64,000 nt of DNA from Dolosigranulum savutiense (GCF_039830095.1 NZ_CP142435.1:372001-436000); one strand, 5' to 3'. Counted from the first letter of the stretch, positions 32,368 through 42,570 are shown. The notes: generated by a model from the letters alone, not told the origin. Numbers and translations are program-made.

Positions 32368-33432
32368 TTATTTTTGTAAACTTGTACTCTGGCGGTTCAA
32401 TGAGCGTTCTGGACGGGATTTGTGTCCATAAATGCGCGGTAAGAACCAAGAGTCAATGAATGGTGCCGCAATATTCATCATAATAATGGCAATACCAATG
32501 GCACCTGGGAAACCAACAGCAATACGCAAAATCCCTGTTAGGAGTCCACCAGCAATGGCAAAGACGGTTTTCCCATCCGGTGTTAATGCACCCGAACTGT
32601 AGTCAGTTGCCATATAGGTTGCGGCAAAAAATAAGGTGCCGCTCAAGGCGTGAGCCATCATATATTCCAAGTTAAATCCGGACCAAAAACAAGCGACAGT
32701 CACTGTTGATAGGATAAATAAAATTGGAATCTTTGGATTAATAACGCGTCTGACGATTAAGTAGATCATTCCGATTAAGATGGCTAATTTCGATGTTTCC
32801 CCGATGTTTCCGCCCATGTTGACACCGAGAAACATTTCCCATAATTCAGGAACAGCTTCGGCTACTTCAGTTGCGCCACGACTAAGATACTCAAGGGGGG
32901 TAGCTGTCGTCACGTAATCGACATGATAACCGCCGTATGGGCCAGCGAAGAATCCTTTTGGCAAGACCCAATTAGCAAAAAATGGCGTAAAGAATACTTT
33001 GGCGATAACCCGGGCTGTTAAGGCTGGGTTCAAATAATTCTTCCCAAGCCCACCGCCGAGCCCAAAATTCCAATGCTTAATAATAAAAACAGCGATAAAG
33101 GCTGCCACCGCGACAACCCAGAGTGGGGCTGAAATAGGAAAACTTAGCCCCAACAAAAGACCTGTCACATACACACTACGGTCATGAAGAGTGACCTTTT
33201 GATAGGTTAGCTTCTGATAACCATATTCTGATAAGACCGAAACAAGCAGGGCAACTCCAAGTTGGACAAATACCCACCAACCGAAGAAGTAGACAGCTGC
33301 GATAATCGGAGGGATCAAGGCAATGATTACTTCGGTCATGACTTGCTTAGATGTTCGCGGATTGCGAATATGAGGCGATGGCCCTGTCTGTAATTTGCTT
33401 TCAACATCTTTCATATTGATCGTGCCTGCCAT
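32368..33432 (-). CDS. rnfD: RnfD-like membrane subunit of Rnf electron transport complex
   Basis: 354 residues, about 9-10 membrane helices. N-terminal GPSPHIRNPRTSKQVM is the RnfD/NqrB entry motif. The covalent FMN site DYVTTATPLEYL has flavinyl Thr at T178. YLNPALTARVIAKVFFTP and ATDYSSGALTPDGKTVFAI are further family blocks. In full Rnf, D passes electrons across the membrane between C, G and E/A. It follows rnfC by 2 nt, but a terminator comes right after; no rnfG/E/A/B is in this window. Confidence 0.93.
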   Translation of the reverse strand: MAGTINMKDVESKLQTGPSPHIRNPRTSKQVMTEVIIALIPPIIAAVYFFGWWVFVQLGVALLVSVLSEYGYQKLTYQKVTLHDRSVYVTGLLLGLSFPISAPLWVVAVAAFIAVFIIKHWNFGLGGGLGKNYLNPALTARVIAKVFFTPFFANWVLPKGFFAGPYGGYHVDYVTTATPLEYLSRGATEVAEAVPELWEMFLGVNMGGNIGETSKLAILIGMIYLIVRRVINPKIPILFILSTVTVACFWSGFNLEYMMAHALSGTLFFAATYMATDYSSGALTPDGKTVFAIAGGLLTGILRIAVGFPGAIGIAIIMMNIAAPFIDSWFLPRIYGHKSRPERSLNRQSTSLQK

Positions 33433-33434
33433 CC

Positions 33435-34763
33435 TTAGCCCTCCTCTGCTGCTTTAATAGCCGCTTTCGCTCCACGAATATTTTCTAAGAGCGGAATCTT
33501 TGATGGACAGATGAATGAACAGTTCCCACATTCAATACAATCCATGGCGCCAAGTTCCTTCGCCTTATCAATATCCCCACGTTCAAAAGCTTCTGAAATA
33601 AGGATCGGTTGTAAACTAACCGGACAGACGTGAAGACATTCCGCACACATAATACAGTCTTGGCGCTCACCCACTTCGGCTTCTTGTGGGGTCAGAACGG
33701 TTACAGCTGTCATTCCTTTAATGATTGGAGTTCCTAAGTCATCACAGGCTTTCCCCATCATTGGCCCACCAGAGAGCACTTTGCCCGGAACTGCGGTGAA
33801 GCCTCCACAATCTTCAATTAATGAATCCATTGGGGTCCCGATTTTAACTTTTAAGTTCTTCGGCTCTTTAATTGGATCTCCGGCAACTGAGACAATTCGT
33901 TCAATGAGTGGTTCACCCAATTTGCAAGCACGCCATATTTGCCGACAAGTAGAAACATTCATTAGAATGATATGATTATCTGCCGGCAATGTTCCTGGTT
34001 GGACTTCTCGCCCTGTTAAATTCTGAATTAAGTTTTTCTCTGATCCTTGTGGGTACTTAGACGGCAACGGTTGAACGGTTACTTTATCGATGTGGGCGGT
34101 TGCTTCTTTCATGACTTTAATGGCATCCATTTTGTTATCTTCAATTCCAACATAGATGTTAGCCAACTGCGGGTACAAGCGCTCAACAAGTTCAATACCT
34201 TGTGCAATCTCATCTGCATACTCTAACATCACACGATGATCACTTGTTGAATAAGGTTCACATTCGGCCCCATTTAGAATAATTGTATCAATCATACTAC
34301 TCGGTGGCGGAGATAACTTAACCGCTGTGGGGAAAGTCGCCCCACCCATTCCAACAATACCGGCTTTACGAACGGTATCTGTAATCTCATCATTAGTTAA
34401 CTCACTGGCACGACCCGGTTCAATAATAGGATCAGCCTTGGTATACTGGTAATCATTTTTGATAATAATACTATTCACTGCACCGCCACCTGCTGATGGA
34501 CGTTCTTCAATCCCAATCACTTCTCCTGATACAGACGAATATACGTGAGCAGAGATGAATCCTCCTTCTTCAGCAATCTTCTGCCCAACTTTCACTTGAT
34601 CACCAATCTCAACAATTGGTTCAGCTGGTGCACCGATATGCATGGAAACAGGGAACACCATAATCTTCGGTACCGATGCTTCTTCAATCGGCTTATGTTC
34701 CGTATATCCCTTCTTATCATCTGGGTGTGAGCCTTGTTCTTTACGCATAAATGAAAATCTCAT
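33435..34763 (-). CDS. rnfC: RnfC-like subunit of Rnf electron transport complex
   Basis: 442 residues from ATG 34763 (GAAAGGA 8 nt upstream; earlier in-frame starts lack a ribosome site or overlap it). N-terminal HIGAPAEPIVEIGDQVKVGQ (RnfC barrel-sandwich), the nucleotide/FMN part with GMGGATFPTAVKLSPP and LNGAECEPYSTSDHRVM, SLBB region, and two [4Fe-4S] sets C370/373/376/380 and C409/412/415/419. It is the NADH- or ferredoxin-side peripheral subunit. Its promoter is covered by a 25-bp palindrome. Confidence 0.93.
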   Translation of the reverse strand: MRFSFMRKEQGSHPDDKKGYTEHKPIEEASVPKIMVFPVSMHIGAPAEPIVEIGDQVKVGQKIAEEGGFISAHVYSSVSGEVIGIEERPSAGGGAVNSIIIKNDYQYTKADPIIEPGRASELTNDEITDTVRKAGIVGMGGATFPTAVKLSPPPSSMIDTIILNGAECEPYSTSDHRVMLEYADEIAQGIELVERLYPQLANIYVGIEDNKMDAIKVMKEATAHIDKVTVQPLPSKYPQGSEKNLIQNLTGREVQPGTLPADNHIILMNVSTCRQIWRACKLGEPLIERIVSVAGDPIKEPKNLKVKIGTPMDSLIEDCGGFTAVPGKVLSGGPMMGKACDDLGTPIIKGMTAVTVLTPQEAEVGERQDCIMCAECLHVCPVSLQPILISEAFERGDIDKAKELGAMDCIECGNCSFICPSKIPLLENIRGAKAAIKAAEEG

Positions 34764-34871
34764 AGCCAACATCCTTTCTAATCCTATCACTATGTACCTG
34801 ATACTTCCCGTCATCTACTATATTCTCATTATTAAAAGTATTTTTCTCAAAAAACAAATAAAACGCCTAAT

Positions 34872-34906
34872 AATTACAGTATACCTTACTGTAATTCTAA
34901 TTAAAA
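34872..34906 (-). promoter_or_regulatory. rnfCD promoter with overlapping 25-bp palindromic operator
   Basis: Minus strand: weak -35 TTTTAA (34906-34901), 17-nt spacer, TATACT (34883-34878). A perfect 10-bp inverted repeat AATTACAGTA / TACTGTAATT with 5-nt centre (34872-34896) overlaps the -10, the position of a repressor site. The sequence is neither a Rex nor an FNR box. Confidence 0.6.
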
Positions 34907-34943
34907 GAGAAAATTCAAATTTTTTTACCATTAATTTAGCGTT

Positions 34944-35019
34944 TAAAAAACACACAATCGCTTTGCAAAGTAGCGTAGAGAGTGGTTATACTGCATACTT
35001 GACGCAAATTGATTGTGTG
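34944..35019 (-). terminator. Large-hairpin terminator of the NusG-II gene
   Basis: Minus strand: CACACAATC..TTTGC pairs with GCAAA..GATTGTGTG across a ~37-nt loop (arms 35019-35011/35008-35004... wait-free core 34962-34966/34951-34959), followed by T6. The 9-bp outer stem is perfect; a two-base internal loop separates the inner 5-bp stem. Confidence 0.65.
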
Positions 35020-35044
35020 ATGTTATACACTATAAGGATGTTGA

Positions 35045-35518
35045 TTAATTAGGAATAATGATATCATCCTGTTCGGTCTGTTCATCATCGTCCCTAAGTT
35101 CTCTCGGGTTAATCTCCTGCCCTGATGCATCCTCGGCATGAACAGCGACAATTAACTTATGCGGTAGGACGACAGCTGTTTCTCCCGGCTGGCTAATCCA
35201 GCCGCGTCGCACACCGATTTGATCTGGACTATTATCTTCACGATTACGGATACGCTCACCATCCACTTCAATAATATTATACTGATGATCAGCTGGATGT
35301 AAGGTAAATTCTTCATGCGTCGAACCGTCTAGTGGAGTTCGGTACACTTCTTGACCATCAATCGATACAGTCGCTACAATGTTGATATCATCACCGATTC
35401 GACTGAGCTGGTAGGCATAGATCCCATGTGGAATAAATGATGCGACGAACAGTGTTACTAGAATAACGACATCCAGTAGTTTCATTTTTTTGAGATTATT
35501 CCACAACTTGGTCAGCAT
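35045..35518 (-). CDS. NusG domain II-containing membrane-anchored protein
   Basis: 157 residues from ATG 35518 (GGAAGGAGGAG upstream); a longer reading to 35560 lacks a site. One N-terminal membrane helix (about 12-30: VVILVTLFVASFIPHGIYAY), then an extracellular beta domain of the NusG-II type (VSIDGQEVYRT; YNIIEVDGERIRNREDNSPDQIGVRRGWIS; HKLIVAV) and an acidic tail. In Firmicutes such proteins often sit near flavin/quinone electron-transfer genes (FMN-binding, Gx transporter). Here rnfCD is 280 bp downstream, with a terminator between. The exact role is unknown. Confidence 0.82.
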   Translation of the reverse strand: MLTKLWNNLKKMKLLDVVILVTLFVASFIPHGIYAYQLSRIGDDINIVATVSIDGQEVYRTPLDGSTHEEFTLHPADHQYNIIEVDGERIRNREDNSPDQIGVRRGWISQPGETAVVLPHKLIVAVHAEDASGQEINPRELRDDDEQTEQDDIIIPN

Positions 35519-35536
35519 CCGAATCTCCTCCTTCCA

Positions 35537-35593
35537 AAAAATATAAAAGGACATACCCACCTCACCTCAAGAAAGGCAGTTATATCCTTTTAA
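35537..35593 (-). terminator. Probable terminator of prs
   Basis: AAAAGGATAT / ATGTCCTTTT imperfect stem with a long loop and a T-rich tail on the minus strand, overlapping the promoter/leader area of the NusG-II gene. Confidence 0.5.
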
Positions 35594-35626
35594 GCTCATT
35601 TCATTCCGGGGTCATCTTCGTTAGAC

Positions 35627-36601
35627 TTACTCGACAAATTTTTTCTCAAATAATGGCGAAACTGGACGATCTTCATAAATACGTAAAATCGCATGACCAA
35701 TCAAGTTCCCGACTGAAATGACTTCCATCTTGTCGATTAGTTTCTCCTCTGGTAAGTAAATAGAATCGGTAATCAGAAGCTTCTCAATCGCTGAGTCACG
35801 AATCCGCTCAATCGCCGGTCCACTGAAGACAGCATGTGATCCACAGGCATAGACACACTTAGCGCCACGATCTTTTAAGGCATTCGCGGCAGCCGTCATT
35901 GTGCCGGCTGTATCAATTAAGTCATCGATTAGAATGGTAGTCTTCCCTTCCACATCACCGATAATATTCATAACTTCAGCGACGTTGGCTTTTGGACGAC
36001 GCTTATCAACAATGGCAATGCTACATTTCAGGAATTCAGCCAGTTTACGTGCGCGTGTGACCCCGCCATGATCTGGTGAGACAACAACGACATCATCGCC
36101 AACAAAATCATGTTCAATAAACCAATTGGCCAAAAGCGGTGCTCCCAGTAAATGATCAACTGGAATATCGAAGAAACCTTGCAGTTGTGCTGCGTGCAAG
36201 TCAAGTGTCAGTACACGATCAGCACCCGCTTCGGTAATCATATTAGCAACTAATTTCGCTGTAATTGGTTCTCTCGAGCGAGCTTTACGATCTTGACGAG
36301 CGTAGCCATAGTACGGAATAACAACATTAATCGTCTTCGCACTTGCTCGTCGTAAAGCATCAATCATAATCAATAGTTCCATTAAATGTTGGTTAGATGG
36401 TGCAGACGTAGATTGAATAATGTAAACATGATCACCCCGAACACTTTCCTCTAGGTTAATGCGGATTTCTCCATCACTGAATGTAGTGACCGTCACGTCC
36501 CCTAACTCAACACCTACATCAGCCGCAATTTTTTCAGCTAACGGTCGGTTGGAACTCAATGAATAAATCTTCAACTTTGAATCGTGATATTTTTCGCCCA
36601 T
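35627..36601 (-). CDS. prs: Ribose-phosphate pyrophosphokinase (PRPP synthetase)
   Basis: 324 residues, class I PrsA. The flexible-loop [20 protein letters not shown], the ATP/Mg [29 protein letters not shown] and the PRPP-binding loop [14 protein letters not shown] are intact. Makes PRPP from ribose 5-phosphate and ATP for purines, pyrimidines, NAD, His and Trp. AAAAGGAG ribosome site. The purR-glmU-prs neighbourhood is conserved in Firmicutes. Confidence 0.97.
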   Translation of the reverse strand: MGEKYHDSKLKIYSLSSNRPLAEKIAADVGVELGDVTVTTFSDGEIRINLEESVRGDHVYIIQSTSAPSNQHLMELLIMIDALRRASAKTINVVIPYYGYARQDRKARSREPITAKLVANMITEAGADRVLTLDLHAAQLQGFFDIPVDHLLGAPLLANWFIEHDFVGDDVVVVSPDHGGVTRARKLAEFLKCSIAIVDKRRPKANVAEVMNIIGDVEGKTTILIDDLIDTAGTMTAAANALKDRGAKCVYACGSHAVFSGPAIERIRDSAIEKLLITDSIYLPEEKLIDKMEVISVGNLIGHAILRIYEDRPVSPLFEKKFVE

Positions 36602-36684
36602 GATTAACTCCTTTTAGTCATATTTGTTACTTCTAGTGTAATGGTGTAAGCGTCTATAATCAAGTGTTATCCTTTTTAAATGAG

Positions 36685-38058
36685 TTACTTCTTAGATGCT
36701 GGTAAATTTTTCACGTAATCTGCTTTATTTTCTTGGCGACTACGAGCAATGGCCAATGCATCTGCTGCGACATCTTGATTAATAGTTGAGCCAGCTGCTA
36801 AGAAAGCGCCCGCCTGTACGGTTACTGGGGATACGATCGTTACATTACTTCCGATAAAGACATCTGCTTCGATAACAGAATGATGCTTGTTTATTCCATC
36901 ATAGTTAGCAAAGATAACCCCACAGCTGACATTAACACGTTCACCAATCGTTGCGTCCCCAATATAGGCGTGATGCCCCGCTTTCACGCCACTCTTTAAG
37001 GTAGCGTTCTTCACTTCAACGTAATTGCCGATATGCACGTTATCTTCAAGAATAGCACCTTTACGCAAGCGACTGTTCGGACCAATATCAGAATGTTGAC
37101 CAACTGTTGCCTCTGTAATATGGCTGGAGATAATCGTAACGTCATCAGCAATCTGACTATCCGTAATCACTGAACCCATCCCAATTGTCACATTGCTACC
37201 GATTGTCGTCTGCCCTTTTAAGTAGACACCAGGCTCAATTGTTGTATCTGGACCGATTTCAACGCCTGCTTCAATATAGGTATTATCCGGATCAATTAAC
37301 GTTACGCCGGCAAGCATATGTTGTTGATTAATGCGCTGTTGCATCAATTGGTTAGCCTTAGCCAGAGCTGTCCGATCATTGACGCCTAAAGAATCCGCCA
37401 TATCAGTCATTGAATAAGCGGAAACCTTCTCGTCCTGAGCGTTTAAGATCTCAATAACATCAGGTAAGTAATATTCACCTTGTGCATTATCATTGTCAAC
37501 TTGCTTCAGTGCCTCGAACAACGCTTTATTATCAAAACAATAGGTTCCTGTATTGATTTCACGAACTTGTTTTTCTTCTTCCGTAGCATCTTTTTGTTCG
37601 ACAATTTTTGTGACTGTTCCCTCTTCTGAACGCAAGACTCGCCCATAACTGAAGGGATCATCCGCAATTGCCGTCAAGATGGTTGCTTTCGCTCTTTCTT
37701 GTTCGTGATAGTTGTACAAGTTCTCGATGGTTTCGTTAGAGATAAGAGGCGTATCACCGCAGATAACTAGAGTGGTCCCTTCTTTTCCTTCTAACAAGTC
37801 AGCTGCCTGCATCACAGCATGGGCCGTCCCAAGTTGTTCTTCTTGGTAAGCAAATTGCGAGCGATCTCCCAGATAATCTTGGACCATCTCCGCATCAACT
37901 CCAAGAATCGAAATAATCTCTTCAGCGCCCGCTTGTGTTGCCACTTCGACTGAATAATTGACCATGGGCTGACCCATCACGGGATGAAGCATTTTATTCA
38001 CTTTTGACTTCATTCGCGTCCCTTTACCCGCCGCTAAAATAATTGCAAAACGTTTCAT
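36685..38058 (-). CDS. glmU: Bifunctional GlmU (UDP-GlcNAc pyrophosphorylase / GlcN-1-P acetyltransferase)
   Basis: 457 residues from ATG 38058 (GAGGAGA 8 nt upstream), not the ATG-like start 18 nt earlier. N-terminal uridyltransferase with LAAGKGTRMKSKVNKMLHPV and EQLGTAHAVMQA; C-terminal left-handed beta-helix of hexapeptide repeats (from ~250) with HAYIGDATIG and GVIFANYDGINKHHSVI acetyltransferase residues. Makes UDP-GlcNAc for peptidoglycan and teichoic acids. Confidence 0.97.
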   Translation of the reverse strand: MKRFAIILAAGKGTRMKSKVNKMLHPVMGQPMVNYSVEVATQAGAEEIISILGVDAEMVQDYLGDRSQFAYQEEQLGTAHAVMQAADLLEGKEGTTLVICGDTPLISNETIENLYNYHEQERAKATILTAIADDPFSYGRVLRSEEGTVTKIVEQKDATEEEKQVREINTGTYCFDNKALFEALKQVDNDNAQGEYYLPDVIEILNAQDEKVSAYSMTDMADSLGVNDRTALAKANQLMQQRINQQHMLAGVTLIDPDNTYIEAGVEIGPDTTIEPGVYLKGQTTIGSNVTIGMGSVITDSQIADDVTIISSHITEATVGQHSDIGPNSRLRKGAILEDNVHIGNYVEVKNATLKSGVKAGHHAYIGDATIGERVNVSCGVIFANYDGINKHHSVIEADVFIGSNVTIVSPVTVQAGAFLAAGSTINQDVAADALAIARSRQENKADYVKNLPASKK

Positions 38059-38186
38059 AACTATAATTCTCCTCATTCAATTGGTTCAATATCACCTTTA
38101 TTGTATCATACACCGTTCATCCTTGCATAAACAATATTGTTCGGTTCTAATCTCATTAGCCGTATTTTTTCAGCGATCTCATATGT

Positions 38187-39008
38187 TTATGCGTCAAAAA
38201 AGTCGCCTAGCTTCACCTGAATTGTATTTTGTTGTTCATCGACGTCACTGATTTGGATTAATGAGCGATAGTTAGCTGACACGCTCGATTTTCCGACAAT
38301 ATTTTCGACAACAACGGTAGTGCCGATCAAGGTAGCATTGAACTCATCTAACAAGGCACGCATCCCCTCAATCGTACCGCCACTCCGAACAAAATCGTCG
38401 ACCACGACCACTTTTGACCCTTCTGCTAAACTTCGCTTCGCTAATTCCATCTTCTCTACCCTAGTATGATCAGATCCGGAGACATAATTGACACTAACCG
38501 TACTTCCTTCTGTCACTTTTGGATCACGGGTAACAATCGTGAATGGCACATTTAAGAACCGGGCGACACTTTGGGCAATTGGAATGCCACTCGTTGCTAC
38601 AGTCATTACCGTATCCACATCTTCATCCATGTACCGGCTCGCAATCACTCGTCCAATATGATTGAGCCACTTCGGTTGTCCTAAGACATCGGATAGATAG
38701 ACAAATCCCCCTGGTAATAAACGCTCTGATCCGTCCAATTCTTCTACTAATTCTGCAATTAGTCGATGCTGTTGTTCGCTGTCAACCGTGGGAATATAGC
38801 GCACGCCACCCGTTGCTCCGACGAAGGTTTCTAAATCGCCAATCCCTAAGCGGACAAATCGTTCCTTAATAATATTCAAGTCTTCACTGATACTGGACTT
38901 TGCCGCCTGGTATAACTCAGCAAAATAAGTCAGCGAAATAATATCAAACGGATGCTCCAATAAATAATGAGTCATATCTACTAATCGTTCGCTTCGTTTT
39001 GCTTTCAC
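38187..39008 (-). CDS. purR: Purine operon repressor PurR
   Basis: 273 residues, GTG start (GAGGAAGA upstream). N-terminal winged helix (KRSERLVDMTHYLLEHPFDI, about 1-75) and C-terminal phosphoribosyltransferase-like domain with the PRPP loop VVVVDDFVRSGGT. Bacillus/Lactococcus-type PurR binds paired CGAA boxes and responds to PRPP. Candidate target in this window: the NCS2 permease promoter at 26.7 kb. It lies upstream of glmU, as in B. subtilis. Confidence 0.95.
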   Translation of the reverse strand: MKAKRSERLVDMTHYLLEHPFDIISLTYFAELYQAAKSSISEDLNIIKERFVRLGIGDLETFVGATGGVRYIPTVDSEQQHRLIAELVEELDGSERLLPGGFVYLSDVLGQPKWLNHIGRVIASRYMDEDVDTVMTVATSGIPIAQSVARFLNVPFTIVTRDPKVTEGSTVSVNYVSGSDHTRVEKMELAKRSLAEGSKVVVVDDFVRSGGTIEGMRALLDEFNATLIGTTVVVENIVGKSSVSANYRSLIQISDVDEQQNTIQVKLGDFFDA

Positions 39009-39123
39009 GTATATTCTTCCTCTTCTTTTTTATAATATTCGCTTCTTCTCCATTATACACTAAATCCGGTGGCAAGTTGACTGTTTTTATCATTTCGTAT
39101 ACTCAATATGAATGGCAGATTTC

Positions 39124-42100
39124 CTACTCAAGTTCTACTAATAAATCACTGACTTCAATCGGATCACCTGCGGAAACATAGACATGCTTAACCGTTCCTG
39201 ATGTATTGGCTCGAATTGTGGTTTCCATCTTCATCGCTTCGGTAATTACAACAGGTTGTCCCTTCTCAACCGTGTCACCTGCCTGCACCAAGACTTCTAG
39301 AATACTTCCTGGCATCGTTGCTCCTAAGTGATGTTTATTGGATGGTTCAGCTTTTTTGTTTACAGCTTGCGTACTTGTAATTGAATGGTCCTTCACTTGA
39401 ATTTCCCGCGCTTGTCCATTCAGATTGAAGTATAAAGTCACCATCCCATTCGGATCCGGCTCACTGATTGAATTCAAGGAAATAATTAAGGTTTTCCCTT
39501 TTTCAATCTTCACTTCGATCTGCTCACCACGTCGCATACCGTAGAAGAAGGTCAAAGAATCCATCTTCGTTACATCAGCGAAGCGTTCATATAAGTCCTC
39601 ATAATCTAAGAACACTTGTGGATACATAATATAACTCAGCACTTCTTCTTCAGTTACTTGACGATTCAACTTCTCTGCTAATTCAGCCTCAACTTTGCTG
39701 AAATCAACTGGCTCCAACAAATCACCTGGACGTTCGGTAATGGCTTCTGTCTCGCCTAAGATAATTTGTTGTAATTCTTCTGGGAAGCCGCCAGCAGGTT
39801 GCCCTAACTTGCCACTGAAGAAGTCAATGACCGATTGTGGATAAGTTAAGCTATGACCTTTTTTGTACACATCCGCTTCGGTTAGATTATTCTGAACCAT
39901 GAATAGTGCCATATCGCCGACCACTTTGGATGATGGCGTCACTTTCACGATATCACCAAACATCTGGTTAACTGTCGCGTACATATCCTTGATTTCGTCC
40001 CACTTATCTTCCAGACCGACGCTTTTGGCTTGTTGCTTCAAGTTCGTATACTGTCCACCTGGCATCTGATGCTTGTACACCTCGGTTGCTGTACTTGAGA
40101 TCCCTTCTTCAAAAATACGGTAAAACCCTCTAATATCTTGCCAGTAACGGTTAATCTGCTCCACGTTCTCGATATCTAAGTCTGGCTCCCGCTCAGAATT
40201 TTCCAAGGCGTAGTATAGACTACCCATTGAGGGTTGACTAGTCATTCCACTGAATGCATTAAGTGCAACATCAACGATATCAACGCCAGCTCTGGCTGCT
40301 GCTCCATACGTGTAAATCCCATTTCCACTCGTATCATGCATATGCAAGTGAATCGGCAAATCAACTGCTTCTTTCAACATACTGATCAGTCGATAAGCTG
40401 CATCTGGTTTCAAGAGTCCACTCATATCCTTAATCGCAATCATATGCGCCCCGAGTTTCTCCAATTCTTGAGCTAATTCCTTATAATAACTTAGCGTATA
40501 TTTGGTCTCACTGGCACTATTCAAGTCTCCGGTATAACAAATCGCTGCTTCGGCAATTTTTTGATTATCACGAACGAATTGAATACTTTTTTCCATCTGT
40601 GGGATCCAGTTCAGGCTATCAAAAATACGGAAAACATCAATACCATTCTTAGCTGCTAAGCGGATAAATTCTTGTAAGACATTATCCGGATAAGCTGCAT
40701 AACCGACACCATTCGAACCACGGAATAACATTTGGAGTAAGGCATTCGGCATCAATTCACGTAATTTGCGCAGACGCTCCCATGGGTCTTCAGTTAAGAA
40801 GCGATAGGCCACATCGAAAGTCGCTCCACCCCACATCTCATGGGAGAAAACATTTGGGAGCGCTTGGTTCGTCTGCCGGGCAATATTGAACATATCATAT
40901 GAACGCATTCGTGTAGCGATCAAACTTTGGTGCGCATCACGGAAGGTCGTATCCGTCAACATTAATTTTTTCTCTGCACTTACGCGACGGGCTACCGCTT
41001 CAGGTCCTTCTGTTTCCAATACGTATTTCAACGAATCTGGATGCGGTAAGTTTTCGCCTGGTTTCAACAGGTTCAATTCCTCAGGCATTCGTGGTGCCGA
41101 TAGACGCGGCTTATCAATGTTGCCGACACCAGGGAACCCATTGACCGTCACATCAGAAATATATTTCAATGTCTTGTTCCCGCGGTTACGATTCTTCGGA
41201 AAGACAAATAATTCTGGTGTATTGTCAATAAATTTTGTCGTCACATCACCACTGATAAACGTTGGATGGTGAATAACATTTTTTAAGAACGCAATATTGG
41301 TCTTTACTCCACGAATACGGAACTCCTTCAAGACCCGCGCCATCTTCTGACAAGCAAGATCAAAGGTTCGCCCATGAACGCAAGCTTTCACTAACAGCGA
41401 ATCAAAGTAAGGTGTCACAACCGTCCCAACAAAGCCATTCCCCGCATCAAGACGCACGCCAAAGCCACCCGGTGAACGATACGTATTGATCTTACCCGTA
41501 TCAGGCAAGAAATCATTCTCTGGATCTTCTGTTGTCACACGACATTGAATGGCATAACCATTCAAATTGACGTCCTCTTGCTCGGGCAATCCCATCTCTT
41601 CATGCAAGGACAATCCTTGCGCAATTTGAATTTGAGACTGAACAATATCAATATCTGTGATCATCTCTGTAATGGTATGCTCAACTTGAACACGTGGGTT
41701 CACTTCAATGAAGAAGAACTCCGATCCTTCGACTAAAAATTCAACTGTTCCCGCATTTAAGTAATTCACATGCTGCATCACTTGAACAGCCGCTTGACAG
41801 ATTTGCTCCCGCAAGTCATCCGGTAAATTGACACTCGGTGCGAGTTCGACAACTTTTTGGTGACGACGCTGAATCGAGCAATCTCGTTCGTATAAGTGCA
41901 AAATATTCCCGTGTGCATCACCTAAAATTTGCACTTCAATATGTTTCGGGTTTTCTATAAAGCGCTCAACATAAACATCTGCCCGACCAAAAGCAGCCTT
42001 CGCTTCAGACTGAGCACGAGAGAAGCCTTCCTTCACTTCTTCTGGTGTACGCGCCACCCGCATCCCGCGACCACCACCACCAAGCGCTGCTTTCATAATA

Positions 42101-42570
42101 ACCGGATAACCCGCCTCTTCTGCAAACGCTAATACATCTTCTACTTGATCCAAAGCCCCATCTGTTCCTGGAATTGTTGGAATTCCTGCTGCCAGAGCAA
42201 CCGCTTTTGCTTTTAACTTATCCCCAAACATATCCAAATGTTCCGACTTAGGCCCAATGAAAGTAATGCCTTCTTCTTCACAACGACGAGCAAACTCCAG
42301 ATTTTCGGACAAAAATCCATATCCCGGGTGAATCCCGTCTACCCCAATATCTTTCGCTAAGGCAATAATGCCTTCAATATCTAAGTATGCATCAATCGGC
42401 TTCTTCCCTTCACCGATGAGATACGCCTCATCCGCTTTAAAGCGGTGCACGGACTGCTCATCTTCAGCCGCATAAATACCAACCGTTTGGATATCAAGTT
42501 CAGTTAACGCTCTAAAAATTCGAATCGCAATCTCGCCACGGTTTGCAACTAATACTTTCTTCATCATCAT
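39124..42570 (-). CDS. pyc: Pyruvate carboxylase
   Basis: 1148 residues, single-chain form. Biotin carboxylase (KVLVANRGEIAIRIFRALTE start; ERDCSIQRRHQKVVE, ~1-460), carboxyltransferase (LLTDTTFRDAHQSLIATRMR at ~540; LHMHDTSGNG metal-binding HxH), allosteric linker, and C-terminal biotin-carrier domain with K1114 in EAMKMET. Converts pyruvate, bicarbonate and ATP to oxaloacetate, feeding aspartate synthesis; with the fumarate-reductase-like lipoprotein it could support a partial reductive C4 route (inference). Three tandem Met codons at the start; first ATG used. Confidence 0.97.
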   Translation of the reverse strand: MMMKKVLVANRGEIAIRIFRALTELDIQTVGIYAAEDEQSVHRFKADEAYLIGEGKKPIDAYLDIEGIIALAKDIGVDGIHPGYGFLSENLEFARRCEEEGITFIGPKSEHLDMFGDKLKAKAVALAAGIPTIPGTDGALDQVEDVLAFAEEAGYPVIMKAALGGGGRGMRVARTPEEVKEGFSRAQSEAKAAFGRADVYVERFIENPKHIEVQILGDAHGNILHLYERDCSIQRRHQKVVELAPSVNLPDDLREQICQAAVQVMQHVNYLNAGTVEFLVEGSEFFFIEVNPRVQVEHTITEMITDIDIVQSQIQIAQGLSLHEEMGLPEQEDVNLNGYAIQCRVTTEDPENDFLPDTGKINTYRSPGGFGVRLDAGNGFVGTVVTPYFDSLLVKACVHGRTFDLACQKMARVLKEFRIRGVKTNIAFLKNVIHHPTFISGDVTTKFIDNTPELFVFPKNRNRGNKTLKYISDVTVNGFPGVGNIDKPRLSAPRMPEELNLLKPGENLPHPDSLKYVLETEGPEAVARRVSAEKKLMLTDTTFRDAHQSLIATRMRSYDMFNIARQTNQALPNVFSHEMWGGATFDVAYRFLTEDPWERLRKLRELMPNALLQMLFRGSNGVGYAAYPDNVLQEFIRLAAKNGIDVFRIFDSLNWIPQMEKSIQFVRDNQKIAEAAICYTGDLNSASETKYTLSYYKELAQELEKLGAHMIAIKDMSGLLKPDAAYRLISMLKEAVDLPIHLHMHDTSGNGIYTYGAAARAGVDIVDVALNAFSGMTSQPSMGSLYYALENSEREPDLDIENVEQINRYWQDIRGFYRIFEEGISSTATEVYKHQMPGGQYTNLKQQAKSVGLEDKWDEIKDMYATVNQMFGDIVKVTPSSKVVGDMALFMVQNNLTEADVYKKGHSLTYPQSVIDFFSGKLGQPAGGFPEELQQIILGETEAITERPGDLLEPVDFSKVEAELAEKLNRQVTEEEVLSYIMYPQVFLDYEDLYERFADVTKMDSLTFFYGMRRGEQIEVKIEKGKTLIISLNSISEPDPNGMVTLYFNLNGQAREIQVKDHSITSTQAVNKKAEPSNKHHLGATMPGSILEVLVQAGDTVEKGQPVVITEAMKMETTIRANTSGTVKHVYVSAGDPIEVSDLLVELE

